64,000 bases of DNA, taken from Pseudoxanthomonas sp. JBR18 (GTDB lineage Bacteria; Pseudomonadota; Gammaproteobacteria; Xanthomonadales; Xanthomonadaceae). The stretch spans positions 2,177,001-2,241,000 of the forward strand of contig NZ_CP116339.1 in NCBI RefSeq assembly GCF_028198165.1. Direction: 5' to 3'. This document shows, piece after piece, positions 13,290 to 22,128 of the stretch; the stretch's first letter is position 1; each line of letters opens with the position of its first letter. The notes beneath the pieces are model-generated. The model was not told the origin of the DNA, did no database searches, and was given only the letters and a program-made list of their open reading frames with translations. The translations under genes were made by a program, and so were the position numbers.

Positions 13290-15926
13290 ATGAAAAAGCG
13301 TTTTGGGGGGAGTCCGTCAGGGTCCGAAGCTGCTACGATCTTCGTGGCGCTGACGTTGTGCAGAGGCACGAATATCAACCGGCCTCGCGTTGTCAGCGCG
13401 CCCGACGCGTTGAACGGCAATGTCCCGACAGCGATAACGGTTCGGGCATGGCCGACGTTCCTTACGGGACGCGGTGCGCAGGGCCTGCCGCCTTGCCAGG
13501 GCAGCGGTGCGGCGCTGCTGCGGGCGGCAGGCCTGGCGCTTGGTCCTCGCGGGTCGGCCGACAGATGGTGGGGTGGAAAGCGGGCGCTGACGCGCAGCGC
13601 CCTTGCCGCTGCCCTGGCGGCACTCCTTCCTTTCTACGGCGCAAGTGCGCAGGAAGCCCAGGCCGACGCCACGCGCGCTCCCGATGCGGCGGAGGACCGC
13701 GCCGCAGACGGGAAGGCCACGCAGCTGGACACCATCGTCGTCACCGGCACCCGCATCAAGGGCGGCACCACGCCCTCGCCGGTGATCACCATCGGCAGCG
13801 AGCGCATCCAGGAAGAAGGCTTCACCGACCTGGGCGAGGTGATCCGCAGCGTTTCGCAGAACTTCAGCGGCGGGCAGAACCCGGGGGTGATTGGGGCGGT
13901 GTCCGGGTTGGGCAATCAGGATCTCACCGGCGGGTCGGCACTGAACCTCCGTGGCCTGGGCGCCGATGCTTCGTTGACGCTCCTCAACGGGCGGCGCATG
14001 GCCTATGACGGGTTTTCCCAGGCGGTGGACATCAGTGCCATCCCGGTGGAGGCGGTCGAGCGGCTGGAGATCATCCCGGACGGGGCTTCGGCACTGTATG
14101 GCTCCGATGCGGTGGGCGGCGTCGCCAACGTCATCCTCAAGCGTGATTTTAAGGGCGTGGCGCTCTCGGCAGGATACGGAGGGGCGACTTCTGGCGGCTT
14201 GGGCACGCGCGAGTACAACGTCACGGCCGGGACCACCTGGGCCAGCGGCGGGCTGATGGCGGCGCTTCGCGCAGCCGATGTCGACCCCATCTCGGCGGAC
14301 CAACGCACTTACACCCGATATCTACCGCAGCCCTACACCATATATAACGCGAGCGATGCGCGTAGCGGTCTGGTCACCGCCCACCAGGCGTTGGGAGATG
14401 GGGCAGAGCTGCATCTGGACGCGATGCGTACCGAGCGCGACATGATCCGGTACATCACCGTCCCGGGTGCCTATTACCGCTATACCCCCCAGACCGAGAT
14501 CTCTGTCGTTGCTCCCAGTGCGACCTTCTTCCTGGGCAGTGACTGGTCTGTCACGGTCGGCGGCGCCTTGGGGCGAAATGAAAATATGGACGTGCGGCAC
14601 TACGTGACCGCTGCGTCTACGCAGCTGATCTCCAGGACGTGCTATTGCAACAAGAGCAACAGCTATGAGGTGGGCTTGGAGGGGCCGCTGTACGCCACGC
14701 CTGCAGGAGAGGTGCGCCTTGCTACTGGCGCGGGCTTGCGCCGGGACGAATTGGCGGTGGTGGCCCACGTGAGCGGACGGCGCTACGGCGGCGGCGAGCG
14801 GGCTCGATTTGCCTACGCGGAGCTGGGATTGCCTGTGGTGTCGGATGCGATGGGCATCCCCGGCGTACGCAGGCTGGAATTCAGTGCTGCGGTCCGAACT
14901 GAGGACTACGACAGCTTTGGCCAAGTGACCACGCCCAAGCTGGGTGTCCTGTACGACCCCAGCTCGGATCTCACCATCAAGGTCTCGTGGGGAAAGTCTT
15001 TCAAAGCCCCGACGCTGCAACAGCGCTATACGAACAGGACAGCCTATCTGTACAGCGCGTCCACCGTGGGCGGGAGCGGATTTCCAGCGGATGCCACTGC
15101 GCTGATGTCCTACGGAGGCAATGCCGACTTGCGGGCCGAGCGTGCGCAGACCCTAGCGGCATCGCTGGCGTTGCATCCGGGTGCCTTGCCGGGGCTGGAT
15201 GCGGAACTGACCTGGTTTGCGATCGACTATCGCGACCGCGTGGTGCAGCCAGTCAATTACATGCAGGCGTTGAGCGACCCGATCTATGCGGACTTTGTGG
15301 AGCGGGATCCAACGCAGCAGCAGATGGACGCCTTGTTGGCGAACTATGGCAGCGCCTTCTACAACTACGCCAACGCACCGTACGATGAAGCGAATGTCGT
15401 GGCGATCATTCGCGACCAGTACGTCAATGCGGCACGTCAGAAGATCCGCGGTGTCGATCTGACCGGAAGCTACCTGCTTGAGCTGGGTAGTGGGACGTTG
15501 ACGGCGCGCGGCTCGGCCAGTTGGCTGGACAGTGCACAGCAGAACAGCGCGGGACAGCCAAAGTTCGACCTGGCCGGCACGCTTTCCAATCCGGCACGAT
15601 TCAACAGCCGCCTTGGGATGGTATGGATTGCCGGCGGTCTCAGCGCCTCGGGCTTCGCCAACTACACCAGCGGTGTCGTCCATCGCCTGGCAACTACGAC
15701 TGAAAAGACGGCCTCGTTTACGACGGTGGATGCAACGCTGCGCTACCAATTTGGCGCGATGCGAAGCTTGCCTGGCGGGCTTTCCCTGGCGCTGTCCGTG
15801 CAGAACCTATTCAACCGGTCGCCGCCATTGCACACGCCGCCTAACGACACCTATGTGCCATATGACGCCACCAACTACTCCGCCATCGGGCGCTTTGCCA
15901 ACGTCACGGTGTCCGCGCAATGGTAG
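13290..15926 (+). CDS. TonB-dependent outer-membrane receptor of the lasso-peptide cluster
   Basis: An 878-residue receptor. A TonB-box/N-terminal segment LDTIVVTGTRIKGG lies at about residues 145-158. The plug includes LNLRGLGADASLTLLNGRRM and SALYGSDAVGGVANVIL, and the barrel ends in an aromatic residue (NVTVSAQW), as outer-membrane proteins do. It is probably the importer for the lasso peptide made next door, allowing the isopeptidase to open it in the cell. ATG 13290 has a good GGAGAGG site. However, the hydrophobic signal-like segment (RSALAAALAALLPFYGASAQ) starts only near residue 100, so the N-terminal ~95 residues are odd. No better start codon lies near the signal. The isopeptidase gene overlaps its end by seven bases. 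Confidence 0.92.
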   Translation: MKKRFGGSPSGSEAATIFVALTLCRGTNINRPRVVSAPDALNGNVPTAITVRAWPTFLTGRGAQGLPPCQGSGAALLRAAGLALGPRGSADRWWGGKRALTRSALAAALAALLPFYGASAQEAQADATRAPDAAEDRAADGKATQLDTIVVTGTRIKGGTTPSPVITIGSERIQEEGFTDLGEVIRSVSQNFSGGQNPGVIGAVSGLGNQDLTGGSALNLRGLGADASLTLLNGRRMAYDGFSQAVDISAIPVEAVERLEIIPDGASALYGSDAVGGVANVILKRDFKGVALSAGYGGATSGGLGTREYNVTAGTTWASGGLMAALRAADVDPISADQRTYTRYLPQPYTIYNASDARSGLVTAHQALGDGAELHLDAMRTERDMIRYITVPGAYYRYTPQTEISVVAPSATFFLGSDWSVTVGGALGRNENMDVRHYVTAASTQLISRTCYCNKSNSYEVGLEGPLYATPAGEVRLATGAGLRRDELAVVAHVSGRRYGGGERARFAYAELGLPVVSDAMGIPGVRRLEFSAAVRTEDYDSFGQVTTPKLGVLYDPSSDLTIKVSWGKSFKAPTLQQRYTNRTAYLYSASTVGGSGFPADATALMSYGGNADLRAERAQTLAASLALHPGALPGLDAELTWFAIDYRDRVVQPVNYMQALSDPIYADFVERDPTQQQMDALLANYGSAFYNYANAPYDEANVVAIIRDQYVNAARQKIRGVDLTGSYLLELGSGTLTARGSASWLDSAQQNSAGQPKFDLAGTLSNPARFNSRLGMVWIAGGLSASGFANYTSGVVHRLATTTEKTASFTTVDATLRYQFGAMRSLPGGLSLALSVQNLFNRSPPLHTPPNDTYVPYDATNYSAIGRFANVTVSAQW

Positions 15927-18091
15927 GGGCAGACGTGACGAGGCCCCCGCGGTGGAGCCTCCGTAGGCTGGCTCCGACACGGGTAGACGCACCGCGAGCC
16001 GGTGGTCGGCTGTTTGGGCTTGCGCTGATCATCGGCATGACGGCGACATCCCATGCCGCAGTCGTGTCGCCAAGGCGCTTGCTGGAAGTGATTGACCTGG
16101 GCAACCCGGTAATCTCCCCGGACGGACGGCAGGTCGCGTTCCGCGCCGAGCAAGCCTCGGTCGAGCGCAATACCGTCGACACCACCTGGTATGTGCAGTC
16201 CCTTGACGGACGCCGGCCACCGCACCGCATATCTGATGGGGGCGCTCCATTACGAGAATTCATCAGTGGAGTGGTTTTGCCTTCCCCGGCGGTATGGTCG
16301 CCTGATGGTCATTGGGTCTACTACCGGGCCCTCATCGATGGCCGGATCTCTGTCTGGCGTGCCGCTGCAGACGGCACGGGCGCACGCGAAGTCACGAAGG
16401 ATCCGGCTGACGTCCGTCGCTTTGTCCTGGCATCAGACGGCGGGACATTGAGATACGCCGTGGGAGCGACACGCGAAGAAGTGACTCGTGCGGAAGAGTC
16501 TGAATACGCGCGCGGTGTACATATCGACAAGACCATCAATGCGGGGGCGGGGCTGTTCCGCTCCAGTCTCGCAGGGGGAAGGCCTGCGACACAGCGCTTC
16601 GTGGACGACTGGTTTGGCGCTGGGCCCCTCTTGTTCGAGTATGCCGATCAGTGGCGCGAGGTGAATCTGCGTACGATGACGACGCGCGACGTCCCTGCCT
16701 CTGGCACGCCGCCGCGCGCGATGCAGCCGAGCGATGTTGCCGTCACCGGCCTGCCGACGCCGAGCAAGATTGCGGTCAATCCTGGCGACGGACGTATTGC
16801 GGTGATGCTACCTCCACAGCCGGATGACCAGGCGGAGGACAGTGAGCCACGATTGGCCCTTTTGCCGAATCGTCGGTCATCGCAGGCGATACCTTGCACG
16901 GATCCACTATGCATGAAGGCACGCATCAGTGATATCCGGTGGAGGCCGGGGAGCGATGAGCTGCTCTTTACGTCTATCAACTACCGCAATGGACGCGCGC
17001 AGGAGATCCACGCGTGGAATGTCGTCACCGGCGCAGTGAGAGCAGTCGTGCTGGCGGATGGTCTGGTCAGTGGAAGTCAGCGCTACTGGGACGTCCCATG
17101 CGCGACGTCGTACGACGCGCTAGTTTGCGTGGCGGCCGAAGCGGATCGGCCGCCACGGCTGGAGTCCATCGATCTGACGGCCGGCGAAAGGAGTGTTCTA
17201 TTTGCGCCCAACAAGGGGCTAGAGCTGGACATCGCCAGCACTGCGCCTGCAAGGCTGATCCGTTGGCATGATGGGCAGGGCCGCGAATTCACCGGTTACC
17301 TTTACGAGGCCCGCCGTCTCGGCCCCGGCGCTCCGCCCCCATTGTTTGTGACGTTCTATACCTGTTACGGATTTCTTCGTGGGGGAGTCGGGGACGAATG
17401 GCCACTGGCGAGTCTGGCCGAAATGGGCATCGCCGCGCTTTGCATCAACGCAATCCCGGATTCAAGCAAGGACTTTGCTGTTCGTGTCGACCAAGGTCGG
17501 GCAGCTGTGGAGAGTGCCGTGGCCTTTCTCGCCAAGGAGGGCCGCATCGACGGGAATCGTGTTGGGATGGGTGGCCTCAGCTATGGGGCAGAGGTCACCA
17601 TGTGGACGCTTGCGAACTCCAAAGCAATAACGGCAGCCTCAATCAGTAGCGTCTCGTCGTCCCCCAGCTACTACTTATTCAACAGCCTAAGCGAAGCATT
17701 TCGCACAAAGGTGATGGAGCTCTGGCAATTGGGTACGCCGGAGGAGACGCCGAATGCTTGGCGTCAGAACTCGCCCGCGTATCAACTCGACAGGATCCAC
17801 GCGCCGATTCTTTTTCAGTTGCCCGAGCAAGAGTATCGCATGACGCTGGAATACCTGTATCCCCTGATTCGAAGGCATCAGGGGGACGCTTACGTATTTC
17901 CTGATGAGCCACATATCAAGTTCCAGCCTCGGCACAAGCTTGCCGTCTATGAGCGGAATCTGGACTGGTTTCGCTTTTGGCTGCAGGGCTACGAGGACCC
18001 GACGCCAGAAAAGTTTGACCAATACCGCGCATGGGAAGAATTGAATACGAAGGGGGGGCATGTCGATGAAAAGAGGCATGAGCCCTCGTAG
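15920..18091 (+). CDS. Lasso-peptide isopeptidase (S9 prolyl-oligopeptidase-like)
   Basis: A 723-residue protein with an N-terminal signal-like hydrophobic segment (about residues 30-46), a WD/beta-propeller-like middle (NPVISPDGRQVAF, AVWSPDGHWVYY) and a C-terminal alpha/beta hydrolase. The nucleophile motif is GGLSYG with Ser554, and His665 lies in DEPHIKF. The acid residue is probably Glu636 or Glu638 (LPEQEYRM). A Glu in this role and these spacings agree with the characterised isopeptidase AtxE2, as I recall it. Such enzymes hydrolyse the Gly-Asp/Glu isopeptide bond of lasso peptides and linearise them. The gene overlaps the receptor gene by seven bases, and the two form one operon convergent to the biosynthetic genes. 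Confidence 0.9.
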   Translation: MVGADVTRPPRWSLRRLAPTRVDAPRAGGRLFGLALIIGMTATSHAAVVSPRRLLEVIDLGNPVISPDGRQVAFRAEQASVERNTVDTTWYVQSLDGRRPPHRISDGGAPLREFISGVVLPSPAVWSPDGHWVYYRALIDGRISVWRAAADGTGAREVTKDPADVRRFVLASDGGTLRYAVGATREEVTRAEESEYARGVHIDKTINAGAGLFRSSLAGGRPATQRFVDDWFGAGPLLFEYADQWREVNLRTMTTRDVPASGTPPRAMQPSDVAVTGLPTPSKIAVNPGDGRIAVMLPPQPDDQAEDSEPRLALLPNRRSSQAIPCTDPLCMKARISDIRWRPGSDELLFTSINYRNGRAQEIHAWNVVTGAVRAVVLADGLVSGSQRYWDVPCATSYDALVCVAAEADRPPRLESIDLTAGERSVLFAPNKGLELDIASTAPARLIRWHDGQGREFTGYLYEARRLGPGAPPPLFVTFYTCYGFLRGGVGDEWPLASLAEMGIAALCINAIPDSSKDFAVRVDQGRAAVESAVAFLAKEGRIDGNRVGMGGLSYGAEVTMWTLANSKAITAASISSVSSSPSYYLFNSLSEAFRTKVMELWQLGTPEETPNAWRQNSPAYQLDRIHAPILFQLPEQEYRMTLEYLYPLIRRHQGDAYVFPDEPHIKFQPRHKLAVYERNLDWFRFWLQGYEDPTPEKFDQYRAWEELNTKGGHVDEKRHEPS

Positions 18092-18201
18092 CGGTGTGAC
18101 TTCTGAGGAATATCTGAAGCGCTCAGAGCTCAGCGATCATGCAGATCGATCGTCACAGGCGAGCTAGGGCGACTGCGCTGCTCCTATGACAGAAGCAGCA
18201 C

Positions 18202-19926
18202 TCAGCGGGCCTGGTTCCTGACCCAGTTCTCCGTCGCACAAATGTCGAGGATCCGGATGAAAGTGGTATCACGGGGTGCCTGTTCCCGCTCAAAAATCTG
18301 CGCCAGCTTGGAGCGATCTATGAGACCATTCGAGTGTAGTTCGCCATCGGCAAGGAACCGCTGCATGGCATGTCTGTGGCGAGCGTATATACCCGCGAGA
18401 ACGCCGGTGTAGGAGCCCTTGCTGCGCCGCTCGATAATGCCGGTCGGCAACTGGTCGGCAAAGGCATCGCGCGCAATGGCCCGATTACGACCATGTGAGA
18501 TCCACATCCACGATGGGACCTTCAGGCAAGCCTCCATAACTGGTTGCGACAAGAGAGGGAAGTGAATCACTCGACCGGCGCCACGAGGCGTGGCGGGCCT
18601 GAAAAGTTGTGTGCTGATGAGCTGTCTGATTTTTTCTCGATCACCCGGCAGCGCGTGCGGAGGTGCATTCATCCAGGGATGGTCGCCAGAGAGGCCGGAC
18701 AGCGATGATCCGTAAAGGAGGGTGGTGTCACGCTTCCAGGTCGATGGCCGCCGCTGTCTGATCTTCTTATAGGTCAGCACTGCTGCTTGCCAGATGGTGC
18801 ATTGATGGAGCGAGGAGAGGTCTTGCACTGCGGCGATGCCTTTCGCAACGCCCCGCTCCAGAAAGGCATCAGCTGCTGGCGCTGCGGTGCTGAGGTAACA
18901 GAAGATGCTGTCGCCGCCGCCGCCAGAAAAGAAGCTGTCTACCTTATAGCGCTCCCCCGCGGCCTCCCAGGCTTCGTTAACTGCGTGCTGCAATATGCCA
19001 ATGGCTGGGCGCGTTGAGGAAGGCGGTTCACGATACTCAAAGCCGATCTTGTCGAAGTCTATGTCGATCGAAGACAACGGCTTTCCAAGCATATCCGTCA
19101 TCAGGCGGGCGTACGGGCGTTCATCGGTACCGGCTACTGTCATCACCAGCGTGCAGAAGGTCGCACTATCAGCGAACTCACGCAGGCAGGTTGATACGAT
19201 GGATGAATCCAGCCCACCAGAGAGCTCGACGACGAACCGATGCTGCAGCTTCGCCAGAGCCTTAACTGCCATGGTCACTGCTTGCCTTACTTCGTAGGCT
19301 GCTTCAGTGGTGTCGGTGTGGCGAGCCGGCCGCTCCGTGAAATGCCAAGGGGACCAAGCGAGATGGGTCGAAGCTCTTTGTGCGCGGATCCGTAACTCGA
19401 TACCGGGTAGCAGTTCCGAGATGTTTGCAAGGCCTGTGCGGGATGTCTTGAAGTATGGGAACTCGAGGATATGAGCGATTGTCTGCCAGTCGATTTCCCG
19501 CTTGTAGATGCCAAGTTCAACGGCCAGACTAATGTCTGAGCTCACGAACCCGCACCTGCCGACGATTGAGTATACGCAGGGCACCGCGCCAGAAGGATCT
19601 CGCAATAGGGTCACTTGTACGGCACTGGCGTGGATTGCCAGGTACTGTCCCCACATCTTTGTCAGCAGATGCTCATGCGCCCTTTCGGCCGGCCCACTAA
19701 GTGTGGCGGGGGCGGACGTGAGCTGTAGGCCGTCGCTGTTGAAAACTTGTCCGATGATCATCGCGTGTGCATGTAGACGAATTATCGGCGTGTCAGGAGA
19801 CACATAGACTCGAGCAACGGCCGATTCGAGTCTGCATGCCATGCCCATCGCGCGTACGCGTTCGTCTAAAGACTTATCGTATCCGGCGCGCCCGTCGCTG
19901 AGCAGCATGATGTAAGCGTGCTTCAT
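18202..19926 (-). CDS. Lasso-peptide cyclase (asparagine synthetase-like C protein)
   Basis: A 574-residue asparagine-synthetase homologue that adenylates the ring-forming side-chain carboxylate and closes the macrolactam. The ATP pyrophosphatase loop is SGGLDSS (residues 236-242). The N-terminal half resembles a glutamine amidotransferase fold but begins MKHAYIMLLS with no Cys2, as expected for lasso C proteins that use an amine already present. I chose ATG 19926 because it overlaps the stop of the B gene (TGATG, one shared base). A longer frame to 20007 would run into B. Third gene of the A-B-C operon. Confidence 0.92.
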   Translation of the reverse strand: MKHAYIMLLSDGRAGYDKSLDERVRAMGMACRLESAVARVYVSPDTPIIRLHAHAMIIGQVFNSDGLQLTSAPATLSGPAERAHEHLLTKMWGQYLAIHASAVQVTLLRDPSGAVPCVYSIVGRCGFVSSDISLAVELGIYKREIDWQTIAHILEFPYFKTSRTGLANISELLPGIELRIRAQRASTHLAWSPWHFTERPARHTDTTEAAYEVRQAVTMAVKALAKLQHRFVVELSGGLDSSIVSTCLREFADSATFCTLVMTVAGTDERPYARLMTDMLGKPLSSIDIDFDKIGFEYREPPSSTRPAIGILQHAVNEAWEAAGERYKVDSFFSGGGGDSIFCYLSTAAPAADAFLERGVAKGIAAVQDLSSLHQCTIWQAAVLTYKKIRQRRPSTWKRDTTLLYGSSLSGLSGDHPWMNAPPHALPGDREKIRQLISTQLFRPATPRGAGRVIHFPLLSQPVMEACLKVPSWMWISHGRNRAIARDAFADQLPTGIIERRSKGSYTGVLAGIYARHRHAMQRFLADGELHSNGLIDRSKLAQIFEREQAPRDTTFIRILDICATENWVRNQAR

Positions 19927-20600
19927 CAGATCACCCTGATGGGCGTGTGCGCATTGGCGACAGTGAGCGTCTCGTTCAAGGCGAGGTCTCCTGCTTGTAT
20001 CCAGCAATGCGCTCCAAACGGCTGGTGGGTGACGCCGAATACGATGCTGGCCGGAAGTCCGCGGCGCGAGAGGTAGCGAAGCAGTGCAAGTGAATCCAGT
20101 AGGCAGTTGCGTTCGATGGGGACGTAACGCCTCGTGTTGGCGAACCGGATTGCCGCATCGATGGCTTGTGATTCAAGTCGGATCGGATCTTCAGAGCTGA
20201 GTCTGTTCTTGCGTCGCTGCGTCGCCACGCCCCACAAGACGGTTTTCAGGCTGCTGGCTTTGAGCCATAGACGGGTCGTGTAGACAAGCCAAAAGGTCTC
20301 AGGCAGGCCCGCGTGGCGAGATGAGGTGACTGTTGTAGGTAGCTCCAAGGCACTTCGCGCTGGAGGCTGGTGACCTGCTTCCTGGTCGCACCGGAACCGA
20401 TGGTCAGCTTTGATTGGAATCCGTTGGCTGGAGAGGAAGAAAAGCAGCTCTGGAGCCAGATCGGCTTGCTTTAGATATGCCCGAAGAGCAGCTTCGAGTC
20501 GTTGATTCAGTCGGAAATATCGATCTTGGGCGATATCTAGAAGAATGATCGTTCCGTCCACTTCACAGAACGAAAGATCCTTGCTGAGAAGATGGGGCAC
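19926..20600 (-). CDS. Lasso-peptide B protein: PqqD-like RRE plus transglutaminase-like leader protease
   Basis: A 224-residue fused B protein. Residues ~1-80 form a PqqD-like recognition element that binds the leader peptide (SFCEVDGTIILLDIAQDRYF). The C-terminal part is the transglutaminase-like cysteine protease that removes the leader, with Cys166 (ERNCLLDS), His198 (GAHCW) and Asp205 (GDLALNE) as the catalytic set. The GTG start at 20600 is chosen because GGAGAA lies five bases upstream; a longer frame to 20708 would overlap the precursor gene and cross the hairpin at 20618-20647. Fusion of both parts in one protein is the proteobacterial form. The order A-B-C differs from the A-C-B order common in several proteobacterial clusters. 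Confidence 0.92.
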   Translation of the reverse strand: MPHLLSKDLSFCEVDGTIILLDIAQDRYFRLNQRLEAALRAYLKQADLAPELLFFLSSQRIPIKADHRFRCDQEAGHQPPARSALELPTTVTSSRHAGLPETFWLVYTTRLWLKASSLKTVLWGVATQRRKNRLSSEDPIRLESQAIDAAIRFANTRRYVPIERNCLLDSLALLRYLSRRGLPASIVFGVTHQPFGAHCWIQAGDLALNETLTVANAHTPIRVI

Positions 20601-20617
20601 GATGGTTCTCCAAGGAA

Positions 20618-20647
20618 GGGCGCGCACCGTAGTGCGAGTGCGCGCCC
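20618..20647 (-). terminator. Intercistronic hairpin between lasso precursor and B gene
   Basis: Minus strand GGGCGCGCAC (from 20647), ten-base loop, GTGCGCGCCC (to 20618): a perfect ten-base-pair GC-rich stem eight bases after the precursor stop. The following TTCCTT is a poor U-tract. It probably acts as a leaky attenuator or 3' stabiliser that keeps precursor mRNA in excess over the enzyme mRNA. Confidence 0.7.
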
Positions 20648-20655
20648 TGCTTTTG

Positions 20656-20802
20656 CTATTCCTCAGAGATACCTGGGAACGCGATGCCGCCGACGCCGCC
20701 CGGCTCATTGGTGCCTTCGGCCCCTTGGGTCACCACACTGGCGACGCCGAGCACGATGACCTCTTCCTGCGTGTTGCTGCGGATGTTCTCGTTGCTGTCC
20801 AT
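20656..20802 (-). CDS. Lasso-peptide precursor (A), predicted xanthomonin-like core
   Basis: A 48-residue precursor from ATG 20802, with AAGGAGA six bases upstream. Leader: residues 1-26, ending ASVVTQ, so the conserved Thr of lasso leaders is at position -2. The predicted core has 22 residues and begins GAEGTNEPGG. Gly1 would join the side chain of Glu7 in a seven-residue ring, with Pro8 next to it and a glycine-rich loop. The C-terminus is PGISEE. A seven-membered ring and a PGISEE-type end are features I recall of xanthomonins from Xanthomonas; rings are more often eight or nine residues. Glu3 is too close to Gly1 to be the acceptor. Mature C-terminal trimming is possible. Product and function are predicted, not shown. 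Confidence 0.88.
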   Translation of the reverse strand: MDSNENIRSNTQEEVIVLGVASVVTQGAEGTNEPGGVGGIAFPGISEE

Positions 20803-21009
20803 CTCAGTCTCCTTCGGATGCGTCATGGCCAATCCATGACCAGGCCAGCCTAGGAGCGGGGATTTTGTGTTTTCAAATAACTTTTGTTGTGCACTCACGT
20901 AACTCTCTGGTTGCGTGACGCACATCGTTTTCCGGATGCATCGGGCGCTGCAGCGATGCCGATTGGGCCGCTGCTCGATCGGGCGTTGGCGCCTGGGGGA
21001 TGGCGTGGA

Positions 21010-21636
21010 TCAGTGCAGCTGGCTGCGGCGCTCGGCCATGTGCGCCACGATGCACGGCACCAGCTGCCTCCTGCGCTGGTGATACGCGCGCAGCGTGCTG
21101 TCGAGGCGTGGCATGTCGTGGGCCTGCCACGCCCCCTCGAGGTCCGCGAGCTCCTCGGCGGCGTGGTCGATGAGCGCATGCTTGGCGCGGCGGATCGCGG
21201 CCAGGCGGTCGTTGGTCCGCTTGATCGCATGGTGCAGCGCGCCGTGTCGCGCCTGGCGGCCGATGGTGTCGAACAGCTTCCAGGTCTGCTTGGGGATGTC
21301 GTCGTCGCCTGGCATGGGGGCCGGTGCGGCTTCAAGCGGCCTGGCGGCAGTGAACTCGCAGGCCATGACCAGCAGCCGTTCCATCCAGTCGTACAGGTCG
21401 CGCAGCTGCATTTCGGTGGGCATGGGGACGTGGAAGCCGGCCCGCGGCTGGTCGCAGAGCATGCCGTAGCCGACCAGGCGGGACAGCGCGAATCTCACGG
21501 GCGTCAGGCTGGTCCTGTACTCCCCGGCGACGGTGGCCGGATCGATGCGCTGGCCCGGGAGATAGCGGCCGGCCTGCAGGTCGCGCCTGATCTGGCCGTA
21601 CAGATAGGAACTCTTGGAGTGGATCGCATTCATCAT
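21010..21636 (-). CDS. GntR-family transcriptional regulator
   Basis: A 208-residue protein with an N-terminal winged helix: YLYGQIRRDLQAGRYLPGQR, IDPATVAGEYRTSLTPVRFA, LSRLVGYGMLCDQPRAGFHV. A helical, FCD-like effector domain follows. It lies 207 bases upstream of the lasso precursor gene and in the same direction, so it may influence the biosynthetic operon or may simply mark the cluster edge. The C-terminal domain is short for FCD and its ligand is unknown. Upstream sequence is RAYT debris. Confidence 0.8.
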   Translation of the reverse strand: MMNAIHSKSSYLYGQIRRDLQAGRYLPGQRIDPATVAGEYRTSLTPVRFALSRLVGYGMLCDQPRAGFHVPMPTEMQLRDLYDWMERLLVMACEFTAARPLEAAPAPMPGDDDIPKQTWKLFDTIGRQARHGALHHAIKRTNDRLAAIRRAKHALIDHAAEELADLEGAWQAHDMPRLDSTLRAYHQRRRQLVPCIVAHMAERRSQLH

Positions 21637-21796
21637 CGAAGTCCTTTGTCGATGGGCGCCTGCGGCGTCGGAATATTACAAGTATTTGAAAGCTCGAATT
21701 GCGTCATGGCGCACGCCGCGTCGTCTTTCTCCCGTGGCCGCGCGCGATGCGTAACTGACCCGCGACGCGATCGTCTGCATCCCTTGGACAACTGCC

Positions 21797-21995
21797 GTAA
21801 CGGGGAGAGGATCACTTCTCGCCGCTTTCCGTGATCTTCCGTGGCCGATGGCTGGCCCTGACGCCGGCGAAGCGTTGGACTTTGGCTTGGGCCATGGGCT
21901 GAAAGGCGCTGCTGCCCTGTGTGCTTTGATCTTCGGCGGCGCTCCCATCCGCGCCGCCGGCCCTGCGCGTCGCCTGAGCTGGAGATGGATGGCAG
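21797..21995 (-). pseudogene. RAYT C-terminal fragments, type 1 then type 2
   Basis: After GTAACGGGGAGAGGATCACTTC, the minus strand carries a shortened type 1 C-terminus (FQPMAQAKVQRFAGVR-like reading) directly joined to a type 2 piece (GRRAGPA and KIK-like basic end). Both are degenerate and lack the catalytic domain. With the flanks this covers most of the 490-base space between the GntR gene and the next gene. Confidence 0.5.
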
Positions 21996-22128
21996 GGAGC
22001 TGACTCTCGTCACCGCCCAAACGTGATGACCCAGAACTTTGAAGGCTGCATCATCTGCGACTGTCAGCACATTCGGTCGGCACTGCCAGGTCCTAAGATC
22101 TTCATCTTCATGGAAGGGGAGCAAAGCA

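Noticed and set aside
13250..14008. Long open frame overlapping the TonB receptor
   Set aside because: Arg/Gly/Pro-rich translation typical of an out-of-frame reading of GC-rich DNA; the receptor frame has clear family motifs.
20848..20876. Sigma-70 promoter for the lasso precursor (TTGAAA with CTAGGC at 17 bases)
   Set aside because: The -10 match is too poor to list as a site; the true promoter is probably in this region but is not resolved.
20884..21834. 316-codon plus-strand frame opposite the GntR gene
   Set aside because: Antisense to a gene with a clear winged-helix domain; no ribosome-binding site or family motif.
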